64,000 bases of DNA. It comes from Symbiodinium natans. Taxonomy: Eukaryota; Sar; Dinophyceae; Suessiales; Symbiodiniaceae. Position 1 is the stretch's first letter. Every line of letters starts with the position of its first letter. A program made the position numbers and the translations under genes. Under the pieces are notes generated by a model, which saw only the letters and a program-made list of their open reading frames with translations, had not been told where the DNA came from and did not search any database. Where the stretch lies: positions 218,525 through 282,524 of the forward strand of contig CAJNDS010000001.1 of assembly GCA_905221605.1 (NCBI GenBank), in the 5' to 3' direction. This document shows, piece after piece, positions 63,178-64,000 of the stretch.

Positions 63178-64000
63178 GTTTAGGGTTTAGGGTTGCTTAA
63201 GAAACCCCAAAAAACTCAAAAGATAGTAATCTCTTTCTTGCCCTTATAAGGAAGAATATGTTTTTTTTCCAATGTGGGGTCTTAAGCAAGTAGTAGGAAA
63301 GCGAGTGCTTGCTAAGCCCGATTGATTGAATGAAGGGTGGATCGGCAGCGGACGAAATTGACTCGTTCTGACTCGTTCCTTGCTTGGATTTGCAGTGAGT
63401 GCTTGGCCGGTTGACCAGCTGTCATGAACTTTTGTTTTTTTTTTTTGGGGGGGGGAGGGGGGGGGGGGCTTTCATGTGGGGTTTCCGAAATTAGGGGTAT
63501 CTTTTTGGACTAATTGGACGTCTATATTGGGAGTCCCCCATTTCGTAAAAGCATGCAGCATGAACAAGTCCATAAGCATCTGCACTGACTAAACATTCAC
63601 GACTCGCCCAAACCCCAAAGGCCCTTTGACATTGCTTAGAGGCTCTCCGAGTTGGCAACGAAGGGGGCAAGTGCCGGGCTGGCGACGGGCTGAGTGGGTC
63701 GAGGGGGTTAGGGTTTTGCGCTTGAGGGTTCGCCCAGTGGAATGATGTGTCATTGTCATGGTCATTGTTACAATGCTGGGGGAATTGAATGACGAGATTT
63801 GTCAGAATCAGTCTTGCGAAGGCGTTCAGTGCTTGGGCGTAGGAATGCAGACAGAATCCTTCAACAGATGACATGTCAGTTACGGCATATATCCATCAAG
63901 GTCCACTCTACGCACGGTGCTACCTGAAAGACTGGCACATCTAGAGCTAGCTAGCACATTGCAGCGCAAGCAGTGTCTTTCATATCCTCTATCAAGAGTT
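63178..64000. other. Right end, no firm gene
   Basis: Two TTTAGGG units, T and G runs at 63435-63470, and a family D-like piece (63474-63548: GGGGTTTCCGAAATTAGGGG ... CCCCCATTTCGTAAA). A - strand frame (63491-63874) has no conserved look. Confidence 0.35.

Overview
The window looks like nuclear DNA of a dinoflagellate; the species cannot be named. Reasons: the repeat scattered from 16.5 kb to the right end is the TTTAGGG/CCCTAAA telomere unit, used by dinoflagellates but also by plants, chromerids and some stramenopiles. Genes are broken by short introns, and several whose borders are fixed by protein homology or by flanking duplications start with GA or GC instead of GT, a dinoflagellate habit. 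A helical-repeat protein of the organelle RNA-binding type is present. Every gene recognised reads on the + strand.

Left part (1-16.4 kb): a 5'-truncated HAM1/ITPA-type nucleotide pyrophosphatase (1-750), weak coiled-coil exons (about 1.9-2.25 kb), a probable parallel beta-helix protein (about 3.1-3.85 kb), two small unknown ORFs, a satellite cluster (5.6-6.9 kb, including eight 42-bp units with an EcoRI palindrome), a helical-repeat protein (8600-9367) whose repeats seem to resume before an RsmC-like methyltransferase (11141-12811), an alpha-helical unknown protein (13731-14489) and 1.2 kb of CA/ACAG microsatellite.

Middle (16.4-22 kb): a small unknown gene (exons 17044-17997), then, 30 bp later, a PX + F-box-like + leucine-rich-repeat gene (18028 to about 22036). 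Its introns are short repeat elements. Three introns in the window sit between 9-12 bp direct repeats that include the splice sites, the mark of introner-type insertion.

Right part (22-64 kb): no long ORFs, but roughly 85 short unique islands (about 30-155 bp; two longer ones) that are open on the + strand, usually start after AG and end at GT, GC or GA. They alternate with telomere-repeat arrays and at least 15 small repeat families, many with terminal inverted repeats. I read this as one or more very long genes with tiny exons, whose introns are built from telomere-like DNA and miniature elements. Many introns open with GTTTAGGG and close with CCCTAAA...AG, so the pre-mRNA ends could pair. 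The encoded peptides are acidic, Ser/Pro/Arg-rich and match no domain I know.

Gene structures come from reading frames and splice signals only; no search was run. Exon ends are approximate where two sites are possible.
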